A stretch of 64,000 nucleotides of DNA, taken from positions 15,312,228 to 15,376,227 of the forward strand of contig OZ023184.1 of NCBI GenBank assembly GCA_963995505.1, in the 5' to 3' direction. Source of the stretch: Hypericum androsaemum (lineage: Eukaryota; Streptophyta; Magnoliopsida; Malpighiales; Hypericaceae). The position numbers were made by a program, and so were the translations under genes. Below are positions 47,774 through 59,323 of the stretch, in pieces (within the stretch, counting starts at the first letter, position 1; each line of letters opens with the position of its first letter). The notes beneath the pieces were generated by a model. That model did not search any database, was not told where the DNA came from, and saw only the letters and a list, made by a program, of their open reading frames with translations.

Positions 47774-50140
47774 TGCATTCAAGATGTGGATGACTTGTTT
47801 AATCGAAGTACATCATATTCCTCTTCAATAAAACATCATATTCTTCTTCAATAACAAAAATACATGAACCAAGGAATGTAAATACTTATGAAATCATCAC
47901 TAAAAAGTGTAAAAAATATGTAGATGCATGAACATTTCCAAAAGTTTCAAAGGATAAAATTTACCATATTTCAAAACTTGACTTCTTTAAGACTAATTAT
48001 GTTAAAAAACATGATGAACGAAATATTAGATTTTCAAAACTTTTTAAAACAATTCATATTCTTTCCAAAATTTACCATGTGGAGTTATAAAAAAGGTTTT
48101 AAGTTTCATGTATAGCGTAATATGTACAAAAAAACTAAAAGATGACGAAAATAGGCCAAATATATTTCTTAGGAAGGGGGTATTTTAACGTAGTTGAGAT
48201 GTTTTGAGCTTGATTTCTTATGAATCTACCGGTGTTAAATATTTGTTGAAATTTTTTTGTTATATTCAAAAATTTTACATGATTCAAATATGAATTACTC
48301 AGCTAAGTAGATATCGGATATTATGTAGTTTCAACTTTCAACCGGAAAATTCACCTTTATCCGTAATTGGCTGGAAATGCATAATTACCGTGACCTTAAC
48401 CCTTTTAAAACCTAATCCAGATTCCAGAGATCAGAATCATGTCAAACCACGTGGATTAACTCATAATTATCATTGAAAAGTCGCCTTCGAAAAGTGACTC
48501 CACTCACAATTCTGGAATTCAAGGAATACTAGCCTAGTCGCCTTCAAATTAGAAGATCAAACAGCAACTTCTCTTCCGGGGATTGCGAGGCAACAGACTC
48601 TTGGACCTATTCTAACGTTAAAAACCACTATAATGGTTGATTCACATTTCATGAACATAATATTCTAATTATTTTTTGATACTTAAATATTCTATTAAAA
48701 TATATTCTATTTATTTAAAGAGTGATTTATTCATTTGCAAGACCTGAACACATATTTAACACAAGATTTAAAAGAATTTAACTATGTTATTACTTTGATC
48801 AACTTTTATTAGTCTAATTATAAATTAGAGACATACGTGTGGTTGTCATACCCGTTTTGGATCTTATTTGACCATGATGACTTTAATAAATTATGAGATT
48901 CTTCAGTTGACAAAGAAGAATAATTTTTCTTTATAACAAGTTAAAAATGCGAATTAATTTGATAATTAATAGATTAAAAGTTGAACTCGCACATTCGAAT
49001 CGGGATGACGTAACAAAATCGTCAAAGAATCGTAAGGTTATATTTTCTCTTCACGAATACCCTCAGTTGTGCCTGCCTTTCATTTATTCGTTTTTTGCTT
49101 CAGGAAATTAAGTCCCACTTAGAATTTCTCATTTCTACTTCTAAAATCTCAATCGAAAACCTTAAAGCAATAGATAGATAGATTTTTTACACTTATAAAC
49201 AATAGTGGGTACGAAATTAACCCGCTTTAATCACATAACAAAATTTTTATATCCAACCCAAAATCTTAAAACAATTTGGTAAATAAATTTTTCACACTTA
49301 TAAAGAATTCCACCACTCTTCGATTTGATAACATGGGATTCTCCACAATATATTTATAGCTTTCTAGTTGATCCACTTCTTCTCGTTGTCGTAGTTGTTC
49401 ACACGAGTTTAGTTATTACAATGACCGGCTATTTATTGTTAACTTCTGAAAAATATTAGTAGTGCATCAGAGTAATTTCCAAATTTCAGCTCTTTATAAA
49501 ATCTTCCGGAGACTTTTTGAGGGAGAATTTAACTAGAATTACTTTTTATTTCAACAACTTTGATACTACGAATAACAATACTAAAATTAACCGGTTCAGT
49601 GAATATAAGGAAAAATGATTTGAAGTTCAAACGAGGCGTGTATTTGCATGTTTTAGTAGGGTTTGAGTGTCTTCTCATTCTCATTCCCAAGGAAAGACAA
49701 AGGAGTTGTCTTCACGACGAACCAATATAGATTGCTTGAGCCAATGTACTTTCTAAATAAAAGGAACAATTTGGACGTATAAGGGCTACCACACCATAAA
49801 ATGAGGTACTTACATATAGCAGAACGTAATTAAGTTAATCATTACCAACTTACCATTAAAAAAATTAAGCATTCCCAGTTGTCAATTTGAAGACATTTTT
49901 TTTTATATATAGACAAATGTATAGCTGCATTCTCAATTCAAGCAATATTCCAAATACATCAAGTTTGGTATATAGCTTGGTTTTTCTCCCAAGAGTTCAC
50001 AGGGGCAAGGGTGATTTGCAAGACATGTCACTTACCCTTCCACTTCAAGTGCATATAATATATAGTTTTATATGCCTGGACGGAGAATATCATAAGTCCC
50101 AATTATCCAAATTGCTACATTTTAATTGTAACGCACAAAA
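47774..50140. other. AT-rich intergenic region upstream of the pectinesterase
   Basis: No long or conserved frame was seen. A TATATATA stretch lies about 235 bp before the pectinesterase ATG (49903-49911), a weak TATA candidate. Confidence 0.4.
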
Positions 50141-52262
50141 ATGAGTCCTAGAAACATTTTCTTCGCAATTATGATCGCTGCATCTTCAGTTCTCGTCTCA
50201 AAGTTTGTGGTGGATCATGATGTCTCATCATTGGTGAAGCAACTTGTTGAAGTGATAGCCGTTTCGTCGTCGTCTATCGGTGCTGCAATTCTAGCCCCTC
50301 GCAGGTTCGAGGCTGAAGTCCATCGTCGTCATCGCCGGAGGCGGCCGAACGAGAGGAAGGTGGACATCTGCGAGGATTTTCCGGCGGATGTCCCTCCTCC
50401 GGACACCAACACGACCTCGTACATTTGCGTCGACCGGAACGGGTGCTGCAATTTCACGACCGTGCAGGCGGCTGTTGATGCAGCTGGGAACATCAGCATG
50501 AAGAGGACAGTTATATGGATCAATTCTGGGATTTACTAGTAAGTAGACAAATAAATAATAGTTAGTTTCGCCTTAGTCTCCAAGCCTATCCCAACATTTA
50601 CTTGGATTGCAATTTAATCTCTATTCTGAGGATTTATAAGAATCCAGATCCAAATGGTACAAAATTCATAGACTTTGACCGAGCCTAAATCCTTATTTTT
50701 TATTTTTTTGGTGAGAATGGTGGGTCAACGCCCTAGATTAAAGAAGCAGAAATTACATCCGTACAGCTAGTGCTTGCAGCCATGTCCTGCTGCAGCAGCG
50801 GAATACAAAACTCTGGGGGAGCTCCTTACAAAAGAAAACCCCAGGAAAACTCGAGCGCAAAGTTTGATAGCCTATCCGCTACCCTGTTGCACTCTCGAAT
50901 ATAATGGAAAACCTCTACTTCCCACTTGCGACTAATGAGGTTTTTACAATTATTCACGAGAGAATAGAGCGGGTGGTCCCTCGCTATCCCTTCGGTTAGA
51001 GACTTGACTGTTAGGCTAAAAACATCGATATCGATCTATATGATCCTGACCCATATTTTAGAAAAAGATAAAGATAAGGATCTGAATCCTATGCATTTTA
51101 ATCCTGCTTATTGTCATTCCTATTACTTTATGATTTGTGAGTAATAAAGAGTTGGTCCAATTTTTTTTTTGTGTACAGTGAGAAAGTCACGGTGCCAAAG
51201 ACGAAGCCTAACATTACATTTCAAGGACAGGGCTACACTTCAACTGGCATTGCATGGAACGACACGGCCAACTCTTCCCGTGGCACCTTTTTCAGCGGCT
51301 CCGTCCAAGTTTTCTCCAACAACTTCGTTGCTAGGAACATTAGCTTCATGGTAAGAGGAGACTAACAATATTGCGTTCGTAAAAGCTCAAACTCATCGGG
51401 ACTCGAATTTCAGATTGGTGTTGCAAGTGTCACTAATTCCTGCCTTTTATTTTGGTGTACATTGTAGAATGTGGCACCAATTCCAAGTCCCGGAGATGTA
51501 GGAGCTCAAGGAGTAGCGATCAGAATATCAGGAGACCAAGCTGCCTTCTGGGGTTGTGGCTTTTTCGGAGCACAGGACACTCTTCATGACGACAAGGGTC
51601 GTCACTATTTCAAGGATTGCTATATTCAGGGTTCCATTGATTTTATCTTTGGCGACGCCAGGTCACTTTATGAGGTCGGTAGCCATTAATTTTCATATTC
51701 CTGATTTTCGAGTTCAAGCCATGCAAATGTTGATATCCTGATTAGGCCTGAACTTAATGCAGAATTGCATGCTGGTATCCATGGCCGCCCCAGTGCAGCC
51801 AGGGCAGAAGTCCATCAATGGTGCCGTGACGGCACATGGCCGAGCTTCAAAAGAAGAGAACACGGGCTTCGTCTTCATGAATTGCACCTTGGGAGGAACA
51901 GGAAGAATATGGCTAGGCAGAGCATGGCGGCCATTTTCCAGGGTCGTCTTCGCATTCACCACCATGACGGACATCGTTGCACCTGAAGGCTGGAACGACT
52001 TCAATGATCCCACCAGAGACCAGTATGAAGCTTTACTTGATCTTTGAAATCAGTTGGTTGAAAACTCTATACCTTGTGTGTATATAACTTCTGGCCCTTG
52101 TTATGCAGGACCATTTTCTACGGAGAATACAGTTGCTCAGGAGTGGGAGCCAACACGACTCTGAGGGCTCCGTATGTTCTTAAATTGAACGATACGCAAG
52201 CGTCTCCTTTCCTCAATGTTTCCTTCATTGATGGGGATCAATGGTTGCAAAGTTTATCATAA
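50141..52262 (+). CDS. Pectinesterase (pectin methylesterase, PME15-like)
   Basis: This is a cell-wall enzyme that removes methyl esters from homogalacturonan. Five exons join in frame to 1191 bp (396 aa): 50141-50538, 51179-51350, 51468-51674, 51763-52022, 52109-52262, all GT-AG. The N-terminus is hydrophobic ([20 protein letters not shown]), followed by a basic segment (HRRHRRRRP) and the CE8 beta-helix from about residue 95. Catalytic features: GAQDTL with Asp227, IDFIFG with Asp248, LGRAW with Arg312 and Trp314. The family's FIFGN reads FIFGD (Asp253), which is unusual. There is no N-terminal inhibitor domain. It ends with [10 protein letters not shown] typical of the PME15 group. Intron 1 hosts a hAT-like element containing a retrotransposon fragment. 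Confidence 0.92.
50602..51122. mobile_element. hAT-like element in pectinesterase intron 1
   Basis: The right end reversed (TAGGAATGACAATAAGCAGGAT) and inner sequence (AAGATAAGGATCTGAATCCTAT, GACTTTGACC) match the 13483 hAT-like element. The left end (TTGGATTGCAATTTAATC) is more diverged. The target duplication is degraded. It stops 56 bp before the exon 2 acceptor. Confidence 0.6.
50826..51017 (-). pseudogene. RNase H-like C-terminal fragment of a LINE-type retrotransposon
   Basis: A minus-strand open frame reads [20 protein letters not shown], then [20 protein letters not shown] and LSNFAL, ending with TAA. [14 protein letters not shown] is the hallmark end of the RNase H-like domain found in plant LINEs and related host-encoded copies. 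Only the tail is present, nested inside the hAT-like element. It is non-functional. Confidence 0.65.
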
Positions 52263-52711
52263 ATATGAAGCTCTAAAAAAATTGTTATCCCAGTGAAATG
52301 AATCATCTTGCTACTTGTTCATTGCAAATCAAATTAATCAGCTCAAAAAATCACGCGAAATAAATCATCCAACACTTCCGTGCATATCAGTCTGGAAGCA
52401 ATGAACCAAATAAACACTCCTGATACCAATAAACAAAAACGATATGACCTACAGGATCCTTGCGTATCCGAAAATCAATTGAAGCACAGTCTAGTTTTTG
52501 TGTCTATGACATGCTACGACAGTCACTACTTCGTCCAGAATCATGCCCAGAAAATTTAAACATGGAAGGGAGAGGAGAAGAATTCGGTATCATAAATTGC
52601 GGAAGTAAAACTCGTTAAATTCACACTAAGCGCACAAGTCATAGGTTACCTAACAATATTTTTTCATGGAGAGGCTCACTTTACCACTCACTGAGTATCT
52701 TCAGTTTATGG
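52263..52711. other. Convergent 3' intergenic space between pectinesterase and LSM8
   Basis: This is expected to hold both 3' UTRs. Nothing else was recognised. Confidence 0.45.
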
Positions 52712-54569
52712 TCAATGACTGAGAGGCTTCAGGGGATGAGCTCTCATATTTGACAAATCAAGTTGTGAGTCAAGCTCCTCGTCAAGTTCTCCGATAACGC
52801 TTCTACAACATGCAAAAGATGAACTTGTTAAACTGTGAACAGAGCACCCTCGAACCCCATTTAATCTTAAAGTGAATAAGTGAGGCACAAAGATCTATGG
52901 CTATTACATGTTGTCACCCCTTATTATATACAGACCCAAAACAAGTTGCTGGACACCTTCCTGCAGATCAACGAAGAGTTCAGTCAGCAGGTGGAGAAAG
53001 AACAGTCACGGCTATGATGCAATAAAAATTTCACTTTCATTCATTCAATACAGAAAAGTTAAGGCAAACAAGAAATTTTGTCAATTTTTTTGGGTTAAAT
53101 AGGAAGATCTTGTCATCTTAGTAAAAGAAATATCATCCTCCAGAATTAGCAAACTCAAATTATGCAGCTAATCAATCTTCAATTGAGTTGGCAGGGGATA
53201 CAGAACAACAGACCTTGGTGGAGTAGACACGTTCATGAGATTCATCAAGGATGATATTTGTAGCTTGGTCAAACCCTTTTAGAATTCCCTGAGTTGAGAT
53301 TAAAAAGAACAAAAGATTAATGTGAATGTATCGCACCTTTCCTATAGTTATCTGTGTTCATACCATTTAATCCAGCAAGGGATACACTGAAACATACCAC
53401 TATATTCCGGCCATCATTAGTGATAACTGATATTGTTTCTGCACACAAAAAACGATTTAGATGGAAATTGTCTACATGAGGACAACAAAAGAGGCTGAGC
53501 CCCCGGGGTTTAGTCCAACCCGCCTAAATTTTAAAAAGAAATTTACCAAAAAAAAAAAGAGGCCAAGTCCCCAAGTCATAGAGAATGGGGCGACTGACAG
53601 TTGAATCAAGTCAATAGTTATTATAGGTGAAATGCAACTTCAGTAGTATGCACGTAGCAAGAGAAAAAATCATTTCCTTTTTTGTTAAACAGGTGGAACA
53701 GAGGACATGCTAAGAGACGTGACCAGCCGTTGGCAAGACACTGATTCACTAATACTAGCGTCACAGAGAAAATGATGCCAGCAAATATTTACCAAACGAC
53801 AACTCAAAGTCCAAAGCAAAAACTACATGTAACTCGCTTAAATACAAAGAAATTAGGCACAATTATTACATCCGCCCAAAACAGAACAGTTTTCATCCAA
53901 ACATAACACAAAAACGGCAAGGAAAACAACGTGAAGATGCTATCTCCTATCATTAAGAAAATTCACCGTTGTCAGCAGTCTATGGAACAGAAATTTCAAA
54001 AAGAAAAGTAACAATTGAACTCTCACGTTTCTTGTACCGAGAAACTCAACCTACAACCTTGTTTCTCTAGAAAACGCCCCACCACCCTCAATGGGCACAA
54101 GGTCCAAACATCATGGACAGCGTCCAATGTTGCTAAGGACACATAGCCACCAACCAAACATAGTAGAAGATCCGAGAATCAGGTTCCACAATGGCAGGAA
54201 CCCTAGAACTGACACCGAACAACGAGACAAATTGCTCGAGACCACACACACACACATAGGGACGAGTCTTCGTAGTTCCTAGACCTCCCTACCTAACTTC
54301 AAATATACTACCAATCCGCATCAGCCATGAACCCCCAACAATCAACCACACGTCCGTATACACTCGAACTAGGGAAGCAAGCCGCGAAACCCTACAGAAC
54401 TTGAAGGCTAATCACCGCATCACAAAATTCACTCACTCGCGACAAGCTTAAAACCTAATACAAAGCGGAAACTAACCAAACATTAAACTTAAAAAAAATA
54501 AAAGAAAACGAAAGGGGATTGATTAACCGTACGATCGACGAGAGACTCGAGTCCCGGGCCGCCTGACAT
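52712..54569 (-). CDS. LSM8: U6 snRNA-associated Sm-like protein LSm8
   Basis: LSm8 defines the nuclear LSm2-8 ring that binds the 3' end of U6 snRNA for splicing. Five exons (54569-54533, 53438-53398, 53288-53214, 52960-52908, 52802-52712) join in frame to 297 bp, 98 aa, the same length as the Arabidopsis protein. The Sm fold is clear: VDQTISVITNDGRNIVGILK, then GFDQATNIILDESHERVY (Sm1), and LGLYIIRGDNISVIGELDEE (Sm2). The tail RAHPLKPLSH resembles known LSm8. All splice sites are GT-AG. Intron 1 is 1.1 kb. Exon 1 encodes only 12 codons plus one base (MSGGPGLESLVD). A MULE lies 267 bp upstream of the ATG. Confidence 0.93.
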
Positions 54570-54835
54570 CTCTCCCGGAGCGTACGCGCCACGCGACGAG
54601 CTGAATAACCGCCGCCCCAAACCGAATAAGCTCTCAAAAAAACATATACGAAAAAAAAAACGAGGTAATACTAATTCGAGAACAAGAAGAGGAGAGAGTT
54701 CGCCGCTACCTTCAAGCTTTTTCCTTCTCGTTATCGCCTCTAAAAAAGCACAAAAGGTTCGGTTACTTCCTTCAGGGTTCGCTCCTTTCAAGGTTTTTTT
54801 TCCTTCCACCGGGGCGTTGATGTTAGGGATAATTA

Positions 54836-55972
54836 CTACCAGACCCTTGGTGTTTGGCATATTTGTCTCTCATTCCCTAGTGTTCGAAAATTGATTAAAA
54901 ACACGGGCGAAATTATACTATTAGGTCCCTGGCTGATGTCAGCGGCCATTTTTTTTGTCATGGAAATGACTGGTATACCCTTGGAAAAAAATAAAAAAAA
55001 ATTAATCACCAACATCTTCTCCTCGCCATCTCCATCTTCAACATCTTCTCCTCGCCATCTCCATCTTTATCTTCAACATCTTCTCTCCTCAAACCTAGAA
55101 TCACAAACTCTACAACACCATCAAACCTTAATCGAACCCACCATCCAGACGAACCCACCATCTTCTCCTCTCCTCTCCTCTCCATCTCCATCTTCGCCCT
55201 TGTAGTAACCGTCGCCCTAGCCGAGGACGGTGGATCCGATGGAGTAATCGTAGGAGGACTGCCAGCAGATGGTGTAGGTCCAGCTCTCGCGGGCATCGTC
55301 GATGAGGGATTGGAGCCGCTCCTAGTTGAACACATGCTGCTGAGCCGGACGACAACTGAGGGGGCTGGGGTCAAAGGGACGACAGATCCGATGACGTATT
55401 CGTGAAGGCCTTCATGATGGAGGCGTTATCGTCTGTCCACGGGGAAGCGGCGGCGTTGCTATTTCTGGTGATTGATGGTGAGATCAAGATTGTTGAGACC
55501 GTCAACGTCATCGGAGTCGATTTTTGATGGCTCAAAAATGACGGCGACGTTCTTGGAGCCCCGCCAGATCGAAGGGAGATTATCAAGGAAAATGAAGACG
55601 ATGGCATCGCCGTCGATTTTTGGCAGATCTGAAAATGACGTCGGCGGCGTTGCTGTCGATTCTTGGTAGATCAGAAAATGACGTCGACGGTGTCGCCATC
55701 GATTAAGGTTTGATGGTGTTCTAGAGTTTGGGATTCTAGGTTTGAGGAGAGAAGATGTTAAAGATGGAGATGGCGAGGAGAAGATGTTGGTGATTAATTT
55801 TTTTTCCAAGGGTATAACAGTTATTTCCATGACAAAAAAAAATGGCCGATGACGTCAGCCAGGGGCCTGATAGTATAATTTTACCAAACTAGGGATATTT
55901 TTAATCGATTTTTGAACACCAGGAGGTGAGAGCGAATATGCCAAACAGCAGGGGCCTGGTAGTAATTATCCC
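54836..55972. mobile_element. 1137-bp MULE upstream of LSM8, TSD about (T/A)TGATGTTA
   Basis: Left end GGGATAATTACTACCAGACCC and reversed right end GGGATAATTACTACCAGGCCC pair. The flanking repeat matches 8 of 9 bp (TTGATGTTA / ATGATGTTA). Long inner TIRs also pair, including CATCTTCTCCTCGCCATCTCC. The central 55190-55700 is GC-rich with no recognised product. It is a close relative of the 32352 element. Confidence 0.85.
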
Positions 55973-55981
55973 ATGATGTTA

Positions 55982-57117
55982 TGGTGGTTAACGAGTAAAA
56001 CGACAATGATTTCTGCCGTTTGGGGTTGAAGATTTGAGTTTGAGGAGTTTATGTTCTTGGACGGGCCCAATTTTCGGATCCAGGCCCAATTGAGTATTAT
56101 TTTTTGACCTACTCGGTTCTTTTTTGTGGGCTTAAAACGTTATGTTTTTAGTCAAACGTGTCGTAAGGAATTAAAATTTTATATTAACAATTCGATAATG
56201 TTCGATTCTTGATATTAGATAATTATAGAGAACAATAAAAAATTTATTTCGTTACTAATCAAAGTTCGAACTTATCATACATTTTTTTTATAAGTAAAAT
56301 ATTATTACTTTTAAAAAATTTCGTAAGATAATAATTACTATATCATCTGTACTCGAAGTATGACACATAAAGTACGAGATAAAACGCATACAATTTTGAT
56401 AAGAGTAATCTACATGTATTCTCCAAAAGCATCCCCACTACACCAACTAACCTAATCACAGATATACCCTAATTTACACCAATGAATTTTAACAAACTTG
56501 CATTGTTAAAAACCCAAATTTGCTTGTCCATACGACTTCTTCTGCATAAAATTCTCCCCCGAATGAAATTGATTGCACAGTTAGTCGGAATACCGTTTAA
56601 AAGAATGCCGACAAAAAATTCGTATTTTGTACCTACTATATGCTTTTGTCACGCTTCCGTACGTTTTGACAATAAAGAAGATACGGAATTTTATTCAGAA
56701 CTTATTGAATAACATATCCTATTTAATTATTGGTGAAACTATGACATATTTTTTTACGCCTATCCATTTTTCAATTAATGAAGCGCAAGAAAATCATTGT
56801 AGCATTTTTCAATTAATGAAGCGCAAGAAAATCATTGTAGCCGAAACTAGAAATCTACTACAAATTTCATCTGGTACACAACTTTTACTCCTATGCTTTT
56901 GTCCTGTCCTAACTAACTAAATGATGGTTTAGTGACAGACGTGCAAAAAATTACGCAATTGATGAATTTTAAATTACAAAATATCAAAATATCAATCGCT
57001 TATAACAGTGACACTAGTGAAATTTTTGGAAATTACTTTGAGCTAGAAGTAATAATAAATTATAGTGGTATCCCCCAGATCCGTGTCACATGGTAATGCC
57101 CCAAATTGGAAACTGGA
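55982..57117. other. Spacer with a 38-bp tandem duplication
   Basis: CATTTTTCAATTAATGAAGC + GCAAGAAAATCATTGTAG occurs twice in tandem at about 56765-56841. Otherwise it is AT-rich with no recognised gene. Confidence 0.5.
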
Positions 57118-57957
57118 TCAGATGCCAGAACTCCTCACATAGTTGGAGAGCTTGACATGGCCTGATGGGTCCCTTTTCTTTTTCTTGAAGTGCTTTGAAG
57201 CCGCTTTAAGAACTTTGTTCCATCCCTAAGAAAAACATAAGAAACAAGTCACTCATCCATAAATAACCAACCCAAATTATACATAATAATATAATATAAT
57301 ACATTGTAATTAACCATCTAATGTTTACCAAGAAGCCTTAGATTCCCCAAGTTATACATAATATGCTAGTGGGTATATAGATTTTCAACACTAGTTAACA
57401 ATAAACGGGGTCATGCGAGCAACAACGCCTACATGATGAACCCGCTCAGTTCAGATGTTATAAAAAACATTTACCTTGGAAGCAAAGGGGGCGCAACCAC
57501 CACCCATCAAAGGAGAAGGAGAGACCAACTCACACCCAGATCCGGTTCCCTTCATCTTCTTGCACCTCATCTTCTTCATCTTCATCGCCTCCAAACAAAA
57601 CCTCTTCTTCTTCCCGCTCGATCTCACCACCTTCTTCCTCCCACCACCATCTTCTTCCTGCCCCCCTTCTCCGAACCCATAAACGAGCTTCTTCCTCGGG
57701 GTGTCGGCCGCAAGCAACTGGAGGCCCTCGAGGTCCAGAGGTGGCGCGTGGCCCCCGCGGGGCAACAATGGCGACCATATCGAGCTCTGCGAGTAGTCGA
57801 AGTCGAAAGCCGAGTTGTCGGGGAACTTGCAGATCAGCTCCATGGACATGACGGGCTCCAGGTACTCCACCACTTTGCACGTGTTAGGGAGGAGCAGCAG
57901 CGGTGCCCTCTCTTGGTCTTCTTCTTCCCTTCTCGTTCTTCTCTTCATGGGAACCAA
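57118..57957 (-). CDS. Uncharacterised plant-specific basic protein, two exons
   Basis: Exons 57957-57475 and 57225-57118 join in phase 0 (GT-AG) to 591 bp, 196 aa. Features: basic start (KRRTRREEE), a hydrophobic/acidic block with NTCKVVEYLEPVMSMELICK and FPDNSAFDFDYSQSSIWSPL, and a GKKKRFCLEAMKMKKMRCKK lysine-rich stretch. The C-terminal module is GWNKVLKAASKHFKKKKRD with the tail HVKLSNYVRSSGI. The FDFDYSQSSIWSPL and KVLKAASKHFKKKK motifs look conserved and I believe they occur in a small plant family, but I cannot name a function. No transmembrane segment or known catalytic domain is visible. The opposite-strand frame at 57433-58011 is a shadow. Confidence 0.75.
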
Positions 57958-58495
57958 TTTAAGGAAGTTCCTATTAAAGTTTATTATTTTCTTGTGACCG
58001 TTGTTCGTTAGGTGGGCAATAAAGAGCTATTTCGTGGTCCCATGGCTAAAAAGTGGGATGAAGGGGGGAGGGTTTTGAAAAAGGGGGAACCGGAAAAGTG
58101 ACCGTTGCTCGAGGTACATTTGATTTGATTTGATTATTATTATTATTAGTGAACGTTTCTTCTTTGCACTTTGAGAAATTAATATGACCGTTTTCTCGGC
58201 CCATTAAGTTTTGTCTCCTTCTAGAGCCTAGCACCACATTTCTTCCTAGGTTGACTGACTCTATTAGAATATTGGTAGACTTTTATAAATAGGAGCATAA
58301 AATTTTATTAATTTAGAGAGTTATTAATTAGTCTCGAGAAGACCGACACCAAAGTGTTTTTATTTGAGGGGTAAAGTTCATTCATTAATAGTTCGTAAAT
58401 TACAATTATTACATAATGAATTCTCAGATCCCAAACTTCTCAAGTCCCATCGTACATAGCACGACAAAACACCGACCTAGAACTACCCTTTATTC

Positions 58496-59314
58496 GGAAT
58501 TTTTTCTGAAATTGACAAAAAATATACATATTTTTCCTAAATAAGCAAAAAAGTATACATATTTTTTAAATATATTTAAAGATTATTTAATATTAAAATA
58601 TTTTGAAGGAGACACCATGTTGCCAGGGCGTCTCCACTTATTTTTTTTCGAATGAAAATTTATCGATACCAAATTTAATCATTGTATCATAAATTTATCT
58701 CAAACTCGGTAAATCGTTATATATTAGTATAATGATAACGTTTAAATCGTTGTATCGTAAATTTGGTATCGATAAATTTACATTATATCGTAAATTCAAT
58801 ATCATTTTTTGAAAGGTACCGATATAATTCGATATTGTTGTATCATAAATTTAATATACTATTATAAATTAATCATTGTCATTATACTAATAAAATATAT
58901 CGATAAATTCAGATGAATTAGTACTTAGATAAATTTACGATATAATAATTATATTTATCGATATATATAAATTTAGATCATTCTATGACCAAATAATTTT
59001 TTTTGGTGATATTTATCTCTACTCGCATTATTCTAAAATAATATATATCGATAAATTTAGAGATAAATTTACGATACAACGATTAAATTCGATATCGATA
59101 AATTTTTATTTGAAACAAAATAATAATAAAATTAAGTGGAGGCGCCATCACAACATGTGTACAATAAAATTAAGTGGAGGCCCTCTCACAACATGTTGCC
59201 TCCTTCAAAATATTTTAATATTAAATAATCTTTCAACCTATTTAGGAAATATGTATAACTTTTTGTCTATTTAGGGAAAATATGTATTTTTTTGCCCATT
59301 TCAGAAAAAATTCC
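58496..59314. mobile_element. 819-bp long-TIR MULE-like element, TSD CCTTTATTC
   Basis: Left end GGAATTTTTTCTGAAATTGAC and reversed right end GGAATTTTTTCTGAAATGGGC pair for about 150 bp, including ATTTAATATTAAAATATTTT and the GGAG(A/G)C...GCCTCCACTTA block, which is partly duplicated at 59130-59200. The perfect 9-bp repeat CCTTTATTC is at 58487-58495 and 59315-59323. There is no ORF. Confidence 0.88.
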
Positions 59315-59323
59315 CCTTTATTC

